Source of the DNA: Sulfuritalea sp.
GTDB taxonomy: Bacteria > Pseudomonadota > Gammaproteobacteria > Burkholderiales > Rhodocyclaceae
Reading direction: 5' to 3'
Assembly (NCBI GenBank): GCA_022843505.1
Contig: JALHNN010000073.1
Coordinates: 1-9,022 of the forward strand
Length of the DNA stretch: 9,022 nt
Both the position numbers and the translations under genes were made by a program. Shown piece after piece: positions 1-7,823 of this stretch. The notes under the pieces are model-generated. The model worked only from the letters and a program-made list of their open reading frames with translations. It had not been told where the DNA came from and searched no databases. Position 1 is the stretch's first letter. Each line of letters opens with the position of its first letter.

Positions 1-294
1 AATCATTGGCCGACACATCCTGCCCAACCTCATGCACATCGTGCTGATCGCGCTGGTGATGGATTTCTCCGGCCTGGTGCTGGCCGAGGCCGTGCTGTCC
101 TACGTCGGCGTCGGCGTCGATCCGAGCACCATCTCCTTCGGCACCATGATCAACACCGCGCGCATGGAACTGGCCCGCGAGCCCATGGTCTGGTGGTCGC
201 TCATGGCCGCCTTCGGCTTCATGTTCGCCCTGGTGCTCGCCGCCAACCTGTTCGCCGACGCGGTGCGCGATGCCTTCGATCCGAGGCTGGCGAA

Positions 295-298
<4 letters not shown>
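1..298 (+). CDS. Peptide-type ABC transporter permease, C-terminal part (5' end outside window)
   Basis: This is the C-terminal end of an inner-membrane permease of the DppC/OppC/YejE type, which would form the translocation path of a peptide importer. The frame is open from position 2. Its first visible residues, IIGRHILPN, match the end of the cytoplasmic EAA loop that docks on the ATPase. Two hydrophobic segments follow: roughly LIALVMDFSGLVLAEAVLSY, and after a polar stretch WWSLMAAFGFMFALVLAANL. The protein ends with DAVRDAFDPRLAK, a typical tail for this family (DGLRDALDPR-like). The TGA stop (296-298) overlaps the ATG of the fused ATPase (295) by four bases, so the two are translationally coupled. 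The substrate cannot be told from this fragment. The order permease then fused ATPase at the operon end resembles yejE-yejF. Confidence 0.9.
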
Positions 299-2252
<1,954 letters not shown>

Positions 2253-2256
<4 letters not shown>

Positions 2257-2308
2257 GAGCCAGCTTGCTGGCGAACCGGCGATGATTCGCCAGCAAGCTG
2301 GCTCCTAC
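2253..2308. repeat. REPIN-like element: two inverted REP units
   Basis: The arms 2253-2275 and 2286-2308 are perfect inverted copies of 23 bases, separated by a 10-base loop (2276-2285). Each arm begins with the tetranucleotide GTAG (read inward) and contains its own small palindrome, GCCAGC-TT-GCTGGC (2259-2272 and 2289-2302). A GTAG head followed by a small hairpin is the known layout of REP sequences mobilised by RAYT (Y1-type) transposases, and two inverted REPs form a REPIN. The sequence closely resembles the GTAGGAGCGAGCTTGCTCGC repeats I know from Pseudomonas. It fills the gap between two convergent genes and supplies the TAG stop of the ABC ATPase. It ends seven bases before the stop of mltD. 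Folded RNA from either side would be a long hairpin, so it may also end or protect both transcripts, though there is no U run. No RAYT gene is in the window. Confidence 0.85.
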
Positions 2309-2315
2309 GGGGGCC

Positions 2316-3713
2316 TCAACGCTTCTTTGGCTTGGCGACGGGCTTGCGGATCTTCGCCGTCACCGCGCCTTTCTTCGGCTTGCCGCCGGGCTTCATGGTC
2401 TTGCCCTTCTTCGGCTTCGCTGCCTTGGGCGGCGTTGCCGGCGTCTGCGGCAGGCGTGCCGCCAGCGCCTCGTGGCCGATGGCATCCTTGCCCGGCAGCA
2501 GCAGGGCGAAGCCGGGCACCACCTTGGTCTTGGCGTTGATGCCGTTCAGCTGTTTGAGGCGCGCCAGGGTGAGGCCGTGGCGCCTGGCGACGGCATCGAG
2601 CTTCTCGCCCTTTTTCAGGTTGTGGGTGAACCAGGCGCTGAGCGGCTTGTCCTGGGCTTCGTGGTGCTGCAGGTTGGCAAGGAAGGTCTGCACCTTGTCG
2701 GCCGGCAGCACCAGCGGGCTGTTGGCGGCGGTCGGCATCACCGGGCGGCTGTAGGCGGGATTCAGGGCGATGAATTCCTCGACCGGGATCTCGGCCAGGC
2801 GCGCGGCGAGTGCGATGTCCATGTTCTCGCTGCGCTCGACCGTGGCGAAGTAGGGACGGTTGGGTATCGGGTCCAGCGTGATGCCGAACAGCTGCGGCTG
2901 GGCGACGATGTTCTTGATCGCCTGCAGCTTGGGCACGTAGTAGGCGGTTTCGACCGGCATCTTCAGGCTCAGGTAGTCGGTCGGCAGGCCCCTCGCCTGG
3001 TTCTTCGCCACCGCCCGGGCCACCGCGTTTTCGCCCCAGTTGTAGGAGGCCAGGGCCAGGTGCCAGTCGCCGTGCATCTCGTAGATGGTCTGCAGGTAGT
3101 CGAGCGCAGCGCCGGTGGAGGCGACGATGTCGCGACGCTGGTCGAACCAGGCGTTCTGTTGCAGCTTGTAGGTCTTGCCGGTGGCGGGGATGAACTGCCA
3201 CATGCCCAGCGCGCGCGCCGAGGAATAGGCCAGGGGATTGAAGGAACTCTCCACCACCGGCAGCAGCGCCAGTTCGGTCGGCATGCCGCGCTTTTCGAGT
3301 TCGTCGACGATGTGGTGCAGGTAGCGCCGGCTGCGCTCGAAGATGCGCTGCAGCAGCTCGGGGCGGTTCAGGTACCAGGCCTGGCGGTCGGCCACCAGCG
3401 GACTGTTGAGGTCGGGCATGGAAAAGCCGTTGCGCATGCGCTGCCAGAGGTCGTCGGGCGGCGTGGTCAGGTCGATGGTCGGCATCGGCGGCAGCTCGTC
3501 GCGGACTTCCTGCGAAGGATCGGGCAGGCGCGGCACCTGGATCGCCGGCAAGGCGGGCGTGGCGACGGCCGGTGGCAGCGGCGGGCTGGCAAAACTGCGC
3601 GGTGCCGATGCGCCGAGTTCGGCGCTGAGTTGCAGGGTCTGCTCGGCATGGGCCGGCAAGGCCGCGAGCATCAGCAGATACGGCAGGCAAACGGCGCGGA
3701 GGAACTGAGGCAT
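2316..3713 (-). CDS. mltD: Membrane-bound lytic murein transglycosylase D-like (GH23/SLT with LysM)
   Basis: This enzyme cleaves the MurNAc-GlcNAc bond of peptidoglycan to give 1,6-anhydro ends, in the periplasm. The 465-residue protein has a signal peptide (hydrophobic core in residues 9-20, likely cut after AHA at 23), then a Pro-rich linker (about 40-80). The SLT domain (about 135-270) contains catalytic Glu155 in VVESSFNP, ALGMWQF (168-174) and the ASYNWGENAV motif (222-231). A degenerate LysM-like segment lies around 298-345 and one clear LysM at 361-408. The tail (425-465) is rich in Lys and Pro with three KPKK units. No lipobox is visible, unlike E. coli MltD, so it may be soluble or anchored by its signal. 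The start is uncertain: neither the ATG at 3713 nor an in-frame ATG at 3758 (15 residues longer, Arg-rich) has a clear Shine-Dalgarno. I chose 3713 because it gives a normal signal peptide. It follows the caspase-like gene by 68 bases. Confidence 0.9.
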   Translation of the reverse strand: MPQFLRAVCLPYLLMLAALPAHAEQTLQLSAELGASAPRSFASPPLPPAVATPALPAIQVPRLPDPSQEVRDELPPMPTIDLTTPPDDLWQRMRNGFSMPDLNSPLVADRQAWYLNRPELLQRIFERSRRYLHHIVDELEKRGMPTELALLPVVESSFNPLAYSSARALGMWQFIPATGKTYKLQQNAWFDQRRDIVASTGAALDYLQTIYEMHGDWHLALASYNWGENAVARAVAKNQARGLPTDYLSLKMPVETAYYVPKLQAIKNIVAQPQLFGITLDPIPNRPYFATVERSENMDIALAARLAEIPVEEFIALNPAYSRPVMPTAANSPLVLPADKVQTFLANLQHHEAQDKPLSAWFTHNLKKGEKLDAVARRHGLTLARLKQLNGINAKTKVVPGFALLLPGKDAIGHEALAARLPQTPATPPKAAKPKKGKTMKPGGKPKKGAVTAKIRKPVAKPKKR

Positions 3714-3725
3714 GAAAAAGGACTT

Positions 3726-3741
3726 GCGCCGGGCACGGCGC
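3726..3741 (-). terminator. Candidate hairpin with U run between caspase-like gene and mltD
   Basis: A perfect six-base stem, GCGCCG (3726-3731) with CGGCGC (3736-3741) and a four-base loop, lies between the caspase-like gene and mltD. Read on the minus strand, it is followed after six bases by TTTTT (3715-3719), directly before the chosen mltD ATG. It could be a weak intrinsic terminator for the caspase transcript, or a structure that limits mltD translation. The U run is further from the stem than in a standard terminator. If mltD really starts at 3758, this hairpin would lie in its coding region. Confidence 0.3.
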
Positions 3742-3781
3742 TGAACAAGGCGGCGCATCTTAGCAGAGACCGTGACCGCGA

Positions 3782-5839
3782 TCAGGAAAGCCGGCCGACG
3801 GCGTGTTGGCGCAGGGAGACCAGTTCGTGTCTTTCGGTCTGGCCGAAGCGTCCCATCTTGTTTCGTGTGACAAACTCGCGGCGGACAGCAAAATTCAGGC
3901 CCGGCATCAGCCACAGGTTGACTTCGAGGCGGGCCCCGACCGTGGTGTTCCAGCCCTGGCCCTCGATGCGGAAGCAGTCGAAGCTTCCCGCGGGGACGGT
4001 GATGGTTTCCCGCTTGACGATGTGCAGGTCATAGTAGGCGTTCGAGGTCTTGCCATTCAAGGTTCTGCGAAAGGCCGCCGTCCATTTCTTGCCGACCTGG
4101 AATTCCGCGGGGCTGAATTGCACGGGGCTGTCGAACTCGATCGGCCCGTTCTTGATGAAGTTGCCCATGAGGTCCGTGATCGACCGGCCATCGTTGTACT
4201 CGACACGATCCGCATCGGGATCCACGCGCGTCACGCGAACCGTGTAAGTGCGCTCCTCGACGCCGGTCAGGTAGTCGGATTGGCGTAGCACCGCGGTATC
4301 GCCCACGGTGTAGATGCGACCGAGCGGATAGCGTCCGGCGGAAAACGGGTTGGTCGAGGGCGGGACCAGCGGCGGAACGGGGTTGCCGGCCTGGATGTCG
4401 AGGACGGGCCTGGTTCCCGCAGCGGCAGTTGCGGCGGCGGGCGCGACCGCCTTCTGCGCGTCGCGTTCGCGCTGGACTCGCTCGGCCTCCTGGCGTTGCT
4501 TTTCGAGGGCAAGGCGTTCGCTTTCGATGCGTTCGCGCTGGCGGCGTTCCGCCAACTGGGTCGCCAGCAGGGCTTCCTGCTCCTGGCGCTTGCGCTCGGC
4601 GGCGAGCGTTTCCTGTTCCAGTCGCCTTGCGGCCTCGAGCCTGGCGCTTTCGTCCTGCTTGCGCTGCGCCTCCCGCAGCCGCTGCTCTTCCCGCTGCCGG
4701 CGCTCCGTCGCCAGTCGCAGTTCGTTTGCCAGTCGGCGTTCGTCGGCGAGGCGTTTCTCCTCCGCCAGCCGCTGCTCCTCGGCCAGGCGCAAGGCTTCGC
4801 GCTCTCGTTGTTCCCGTTCGATCCCTTGCCTCTCGTCCCGGCGCCGCTGCTCCTCGCGCTGCCTTTCCTCGGCGGCACGCTGTTCTTGTTCGGCGAGCAG
4901 GCGTCCCAGGCGTAGTTGCGCGATCTCGGCAAAACGGCCATTGGGGAACTCGCGCAGGTAGGCGGTCCAGTCTTCCAGCTTGCGCGACGATTTGATGCGC
5001 GCCCAGGTCGCGACGTCGTTTTCGAGTTGCTGCTCCAGTTCGGCTTCGGTCAATTTCTTCTGGCCATTGCCGAAGAGAAAGACGTCGCCCTCCAGCGACG
5101 TCGTTTCCCAGGGAATCTGGTTGCCCTGCGAGGCCAGGCGTACATTGAGCCGGACGCGCTTCAGGGCGTCCTCCAGCCGGGTGTCGCGGCGCGACAGTTC
5201 GCGCACCAGGTTTTCGGTATACAGGCCGTTTTCGCCTTCGCCATCCGATGCGACATTTCCCGGCGACGTGGCGTAGGCCAGCAGGCTGCCGACCGGTGCG
5301 TCGAACTGCGAGAGGCCGCGCTGTTCCGGCTGGTAGGCGCTGCCGAAGGGGTTGTTGCGGCAGGCGTCGAGGATGACGATGTGGGTCTTGTCCCTGGCAG
5401 CGCTCAGCTGGCCCAGCAGCAGACCCAGGTCGACGCAGCGCTGCTTCATGTGCTCCTGTTTCTCGACGACGGCATCGACCGGCAGCAGGTAGTTGCGCCA
5501 TTCGAGCTGGGCGCCGTGGCCGGCGTAATAGAAGACGACCTGCCGGATATCCGGGCGTTTCGCGGCCAGGCCGAAGCGCTCGATCGCCGCCGCCATTTCC
5601 TGACGCTTGGCGTTGAGCAGGGAATCGACGGTGAACCCGGCGTTGGCCAGCAGCCGTGCCATGGCTTTGGCATCGTTGACCGGATTGCCCAGCGGCGACG
5701 ACGGATAGTCGCCATTGCCGATGACCAGGGCCAGGCGCGAAGGATCGGGGGCGGTTCCGCCTTGCGCCCACGCCGGGCGGTAGGCGAGCGCGGGGGGCAG
5801 CGAGGCGAGGGCCTTGATGAAGGCGCGGCGCGTGGTCAT
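3782..5839 (-). CDS. Tat-exported caspase-family protein (peptidase C14) with Arg/Glu-rich helix and C-terminal beta-rich domain
   Basis: This 685-residue protein starts with a twin-arginine signal, TRRAFIK (3-9), with probable cleavage after AWA (25), so it should be exported folded to the periplasm. The caspase domain spans about 34-258: ALVIGNGDY (37-45), the LGNPVNDAK motif (50-58), catalytic His108 in YYAGHGA and Cys160 in ILDACRNNPF. Both dyad residues are present, so activity is likely; caspase-like enzymes of this kind usually cut after Arg or Lys, but the specificity here is unknown. Residues 275-315 form a short helical module (WARIKSS...YLREFPNGRFAEIAQLRL) common in bacterial caspase proteins. 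Residues 314-463 are almost all Arg, Glu, Gln, Leu and Ala, a predicted long helix. Residues 500-675 look beta-rich, with TVPAGSFDCFRIEG (614-627), reminiscent of DUF3108-like domains (tentative). It starts 19 bases after gloB, so the two are probably cotranscribed. The ATG at 5837-5839 gives the Tat motif; the Shine-Dalgarno is weak. The substrate and role are unknown. Confidence 0.88.
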   Translation of the reverse strand: MTTRRAFIKALASLPPALAYRPAWAQGGTAPDPSRLALVIGNGDYPSSPLGNPVNDAKAMARLLANAGFTVDSLLNAKRQEMAAAIERFGLAAKRPDIRQVVFYYAGHGAQLEWRNYLLPVDAVVEKQEHMKQRCVDLGLLLGQLSAARDKTHIVILDACRNNPFGSAYQPEQRGLSQFDAPVGSLLAYATSPGNVASDGEGENGLYTENLVRELSRRDTRLEDALKRVRLNVRLASQGNQIPWETTSLEGDVFLFGNGQKKLTEAELEQQLENDVATWARIKSSRKLEDWTAYLREFPNGRFAEIAQLRLGRLLAEQEQRAAEERQREEQRRRDERQGIEREQREREALRLAEEQRLAEEKRLADERRLANELRLATERRQREEQRLREAQRKQDESARLEAARRLEQETLAAERKRQEQEALLATQLAERRQRERIESERLALEKQRQEAERVQRERDAQKAVAPAAATAAAGTRPVLDIQAGNPVPPLVPPSTNPFSAGRYPLGRIYTVGDTAVLRQSDYLTGVEERTYTVRVTRVDPDADRVEYNDGRSITDLMGNFIKNGPIEFDSPVQFSPAEFQVGKKWTAAFRRTLNGKTSNAYYDLHIVKRETITVPAGSFDCFRIEGQGWNTTVGARLEVNLWLMPGLNFAVRREFVTRNKMGRFGQTERHELVSLRQHAVGRLS
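4646..4789 (-). repeat. Six-residue (18-base) tandem repeat within the caspase-like gene
   Basis: Residues 351-398 of the caspase-like protein fall into eight consecutive six-residue units, each beginning with Arg: RLAEEQ, RLAEEK, RLADER, RLANEL, RLATER, RQREEQ, RLREAQ, RKQDES. This sits in a wider Arg/Glu-rich stretch (about 314-463, bases 4451-4900). A period of six does not match the seven-residue period of a canonical coiled coil. With dense Arg/Glu pairs it suits a stable single alpha-helix or an irregular coiled coil. The codons vary between units (cgc, cgg, cga for Arg), so this is an old repeat, not a recent DNA duplication. Confidence 0.8.
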
Positions 5840-5858
5840 GGCGGCGGTTTGTGCGCGA

Positions 5859-6638
5859 TCAGAAGCGGTTTTTCCACTCGCGGATGGCGGTGAAGGTTTC
5901 CACGGCGTCGGCCGGCGCGTGCCCCAGCCGGGCGGCCGCCGCTTTGCGCACGGCGGGCACGTCCCAGCGCAGGAAGGGGTTGGTTTCGAGTTCGACGTCG
6001 ATCCGGGTCGGCACTGTCGGCCGATGTGCGGCACGGGCGGCGGCGACCTGGTCGACGCGCTTCTGCACGGCAATGCTGTCGGGTTCGACGGCGGCGGCGA
6101 AGCGCAGGTTGCTCTGGGTGTATTCATGGGCGCAATACACGAGAGTCGGCGCCGGCAGCACGGCGAGCCGCGCCAGCGAGGCCTGCATCTGCGCCGCCGT
6201 GCCTTCGAAAAGGCGCCCGCATCCGGCGCCGAACAGCGTGTCGCCGCAGAACAGCGCGCCGGTGCCGGCGAGACTTGGGCCATAATAGGCGAGGTGGCCG
6301 CGGGTGTGCCCGGGCACGGCAAGAACCTCGAATTCGACGTCGATGCCGGGTACGCTGATGCGCTCGCCGCCCGCCAGGGCATGGCTCACTCCGGCGATGT
6401 TTTCGGCGGCGGGTCCGAACACCGGAACCGTTTCGCGGGCCAGCAGTTCGCCGATGCCGCCGACATGGTCGCCGTGGTGGTGGGTGGCGAGGATGGCGCA
6501 GAGGCGGTCGCCGCTGTGCGCCAGGTGTTGCAGCACCGGCGCGGCGTCGCCGGGGTCGACGACCGCAGCGCAGCCGTCGGCGCGCAGCAGCCAGATGTAG
6601 TTGTCGTCGAAAGCGGGCAGGGCAAGTATCTCGATCAT
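5859..6638 (-). CDS. gloB: Hydroxyacylglutathione hydrolase (glyoxalase II)
   Basis: This 259-residue cytoplasmic metallo-beta-lactamase-fold enzyme hydrolyses S-lactoylglutathione to lactate and glutathione, the second step of methylglyoxal detoxification. The metal ligands are all visible: THHHGDH (52-58) giving His53, His55, Asp57 and His58, His111 in GHTRGH, bridging Asp133 in CGDTLF, and His171 in CAHEY. The C-terminal hydroxyacylglutathione-hydrolase domain includes NPFLRW (220-225), and the protein ends in REWKNRF, a hallmark of GloB. The length is normal for the family. The ATG at 6638 has a GGAGAG Shine-Dalgarno upstream (6653-6648). It diverges from the methyltransferase gene across 27 bases and is followed 19 bases later by the caspase-like gene, on the same strand. 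Confidence 0.96.
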   Translation of the reverse strand: MIEILALPAFDDNYIWLLRADGCAAVVDPGDAAPVLQHLAHSGDRLCAILATHHHGDHVGGIGELLARETVPVFGPAAENIAGVSHALAGGERISVPGIDVEFEVLAVPGHTRGHLAYYGPSLAGTGALFCGDTLFGAGCGRLFEGTAAQMQASLARLAVLPAPTLVYCAHEYTQSNLRFAAAVEPDSIAVQKRVDQVAAARAAHRPTVPTRIDVELETNPFLRWDVPAVRKAAAARLGHAPADAVETFTAIREWKNRF

Positions 6639-6665
6639 GCGGAAATTCTCTCCAAACGGAGCCTA
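6639..6665. promoter_or_regulatory. 27-base divergent start region with two facing Shine-Dalgarno sites
   Basis: The gloB and methyltransferase starts are only 27 bases apart and point away from each other. Each has a GGAG ribosome site: 6658-6661 for the plus-strand gene (four bases from its ATG) and the complement of 6650-6653 for gloB (about 11 bases from its ATG). Together they form the inverted repeat CTCC-AAAC-GGAG. The gap is too short for two separate promoters, so at least one promoter must lie inside the opposing gene and the 5' ends of the two mRNAs probably overlap. I found no convincing -35/-10 pair. Confidence 0.6.
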
Positions 6666-7388
6666 ATGTCAATTCAGGGATTCGAGGACTGGCTGAAGAC
6701 GCCGGCCGGCCAGTATGTGCTCAACTGGGAACAGGTCAAGCACGACGAACTGGTGGCCGACATCTTCGGCTTCAACGCCGTGCAGCTGTCGCTGCCCTGC
6801 CATGACTTTCTGCGCGCCAACCGCATGCCCTTTCGCTTCCGCTGCGACGATGGCCGTTACGACGGCGTTTCCGAAGTGCGCTCCGACCTGCACTACCTGC
6901 CGTTCGCCAACAACAGCATCGATCTCGTGGTCATGCCGCATACCCTGGAATTCGACAGCAACCCGCACCAGGTGTTGCGCGAGGTGGAGCGGGTGCTGGT
7001 ACCCGAGGGCCATGTCATCGTCACCGGCTTCAATCCCTTCAGCCTCTGGGGCGCGAAGCGCAAGCTGTCGCGGCGCGAGGCGCTGCCGCCCTGGCGCGGC
7101 GCCTACCTTTCCGTGCCGCGCCTGAAGGACTGGTTCTCGCTGCTCGGCTTCGAGATGCAGGCCGGCTGCTTCGGCTGTTACGCGCCGGCGGTGACCCAGG
7201 AAAAATGGCTGCGCCGCTTCCGCTTCATGGACGCCGCCGGCGACCGCTGGTGGCCCATCGCCGGTGCCGTGTACGTCGTGCAGGCGGTCAAGCGCCAGGC
7301 CGGCATGCGCCTGATCACGCCGGCCTGGCATGACCGCAAGCTGCGCGCCAAGGCGCTGGTGTCGATCACGCAAAAGGTGGACCAGTGA
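6666..7388 (+). CDS. yafS: YafS-like class I SAM-dependent methyltransferase
   Basis: This 240-residue protein fits the methyltransferase_11-type fold. SDLHYLPFANNSIDLVVMPH (73-92) covers the acidic and post-II motifs, followed by HTLEFDSNPHQVLREVERVL (92-111) and VPEGHVIVTGFNPFSLWG (112-129), the usual helix and strand 5. The gene position between gloB and rnhA is that of E. coli yafS, also a predicted methyltransferase. The SAM-binding motif I, normally Gly-rich (GxGxG), is degenerate here: DIFGFNAVQLSLP (32-44). SAM binding therefore needs testing, and the substrate is unknown. I chose the ATG at 6666 because GGAG lies at 6658-6661 and the MSIQGFEDWLKTPAG start fits the family; the frame stays open further upstream, but that would run antisense through gloB. 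The stop overlaps the rnhA start by four bases. Confidence 0.85.
   Translation: MSIQGFEDWLKTPAGQYVLNWEQVKHDELVADIFGFNAVQLSLPCHDFLRANRMPFRFRCDDGRYDGVSEVRSDLHYLPFANNSIDLVVMPHTLEFDSNPHQVLREVERVLVPEGHVIVTGFNPFSLWGAKRKLSRREALPPWRGAYLSVPRLKDWFSLLGFEMQAGCFGCYAPAVTQEKWLRRFRFMDAAGDRWWPIAGAVYVVQAVKRQAGMRLITPAWHDRKLRAKALVSITQKVDQ
7374..7380 (+). promoter_or_regulatory. Ribosome binding site supporting the GTG start of rnhA
   Basis: AAGGTGG lies four bases before the GTG at 7385, inside the last codons of the methyltransferase gene. It supports the GTG as the real rnhA start: the next codons read IEIFTDGACSGNPGPGG, which aligns at the RNase HI N terminus, and the GTG overlaps the upstream TGA as GTGA. 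Confidence 0.7.
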
Positions 7389-7822
7389 TAGAAATCTTCA
7401 CCGACGGCGCCTGCAGCGGCAATCCCGGCCCCGGCGGCTGGGGCGCCATCCTCCGCAGCGGCGACACGGAAAAGGAATTGTTCGGCGGCGAGCGGCTGAC
7501 CACCAACAACCGCATGGAAATGACCGCCGTGATCGAGGCGCTGCGTGCGCTTAAGAAGCCGGTCGCGGCAAGGGTGCACACCGACTCGCAGTACGTGCAG
7601 AAGGGCATCAGCGAATGGATACACGGCTGGAAGCGGCGCGGCTGGAAAACCGCCGCCAAGGAGCCGGTGAAGAACGAGGACCTGTGGCGCGAACTGGATC
7701 GCCTGGCCGCGCAGCACGACATCGAATGGATCTGGGTGCGCGGCCACGCCGGGCACGTCGAGAACGAGAGGGCCGACGCCCTGGCGCGGCGCGGCGTGGA
7801 ACAGGCACGAACAGGAAAGTGA
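7385..7822 (+). CDS. rnhA: Ribonuclease HI
   Basis: RNase HI cuts the RNA strand of RNA:DNA hybrids, removing R-loops and primers in the cytoplasm. The 145-residue protein has the full active site: Asp7 in FTDGACSGNPGPGGWG, Glu45 in NNRMEM, Asp67 in HTDSQYV and Asp131 in ERADALAR. His121 in RGHAGH is the known proton-relay position. All are offset by exactly three from the E. coli numbers (10, 48, 70, 134, 124). The basic handle region (WIHGWKRRGWKTAAKEPVKN, 78-97) is present. It uses a GTG start overlapping the methyltransferase stop and is followed one base later by dnaQ, so the three genes form a tight operon. Confidence 0.97.
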   Translation: MIEIFTDGACSGNPGPGGWGAILRSGDTEKELFGGERLTTNNRMEMTAVIEALRALKKPVAARVHTDSQYVQKGISEWIHGWKRRGWKTAAKEPVKNEDLWRELDRLAAQHDIEWIWVRGHAGHVENERADALARRGVEQARTGK

Positions 7823-7823
7823 C

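Noticed and set aside
2472..4034. Open frame of 520 codons on the plus strand across mltD and the end of the caspase-like gene
   Set aside because: It runs antisense through two real genes, and the product is a low-complexity Gly/Val/Gln/Arg-rich shadow with no domain.
4451..4900. Arg/Glu-rich region considered as a DNA-level tandem repeat or a recombination product
   Set aside because: Codons differ between units, so the periodicity is in the protein and not a recent DNA duplication.
4029..5771. Open frame of 580 codons on the minus strand in another frame of the caspase-like gene
   Set aside because: The product is Arg/Ala/Gly-rich with no motif, while the real frame has the caspase dyad and Tat signal.
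5840..6382. N-terminal extension of the caspase-like frame upstream of its ATG
   Set aside because: It overlaps gloB in another frame, and the product is Arg/Pro/Ser-rich with no resemblance to a domain. The ATG at 5839 gives a proper Tat signal.
6601..6632. Possible sigma-70 promoter for the methyltransferase (TTGTCG with AAGTAT at 17 bases)
   Set aside because: Only four and three positions match the consensus boxes; this is weak support in GC-rich coding sequence.
5814..6665. Upstream extension of the methyltransferase frame
   Set aside because: It is antisense to gloB. The ATG at 6666 has a GGAG site and a family-like N terminus.
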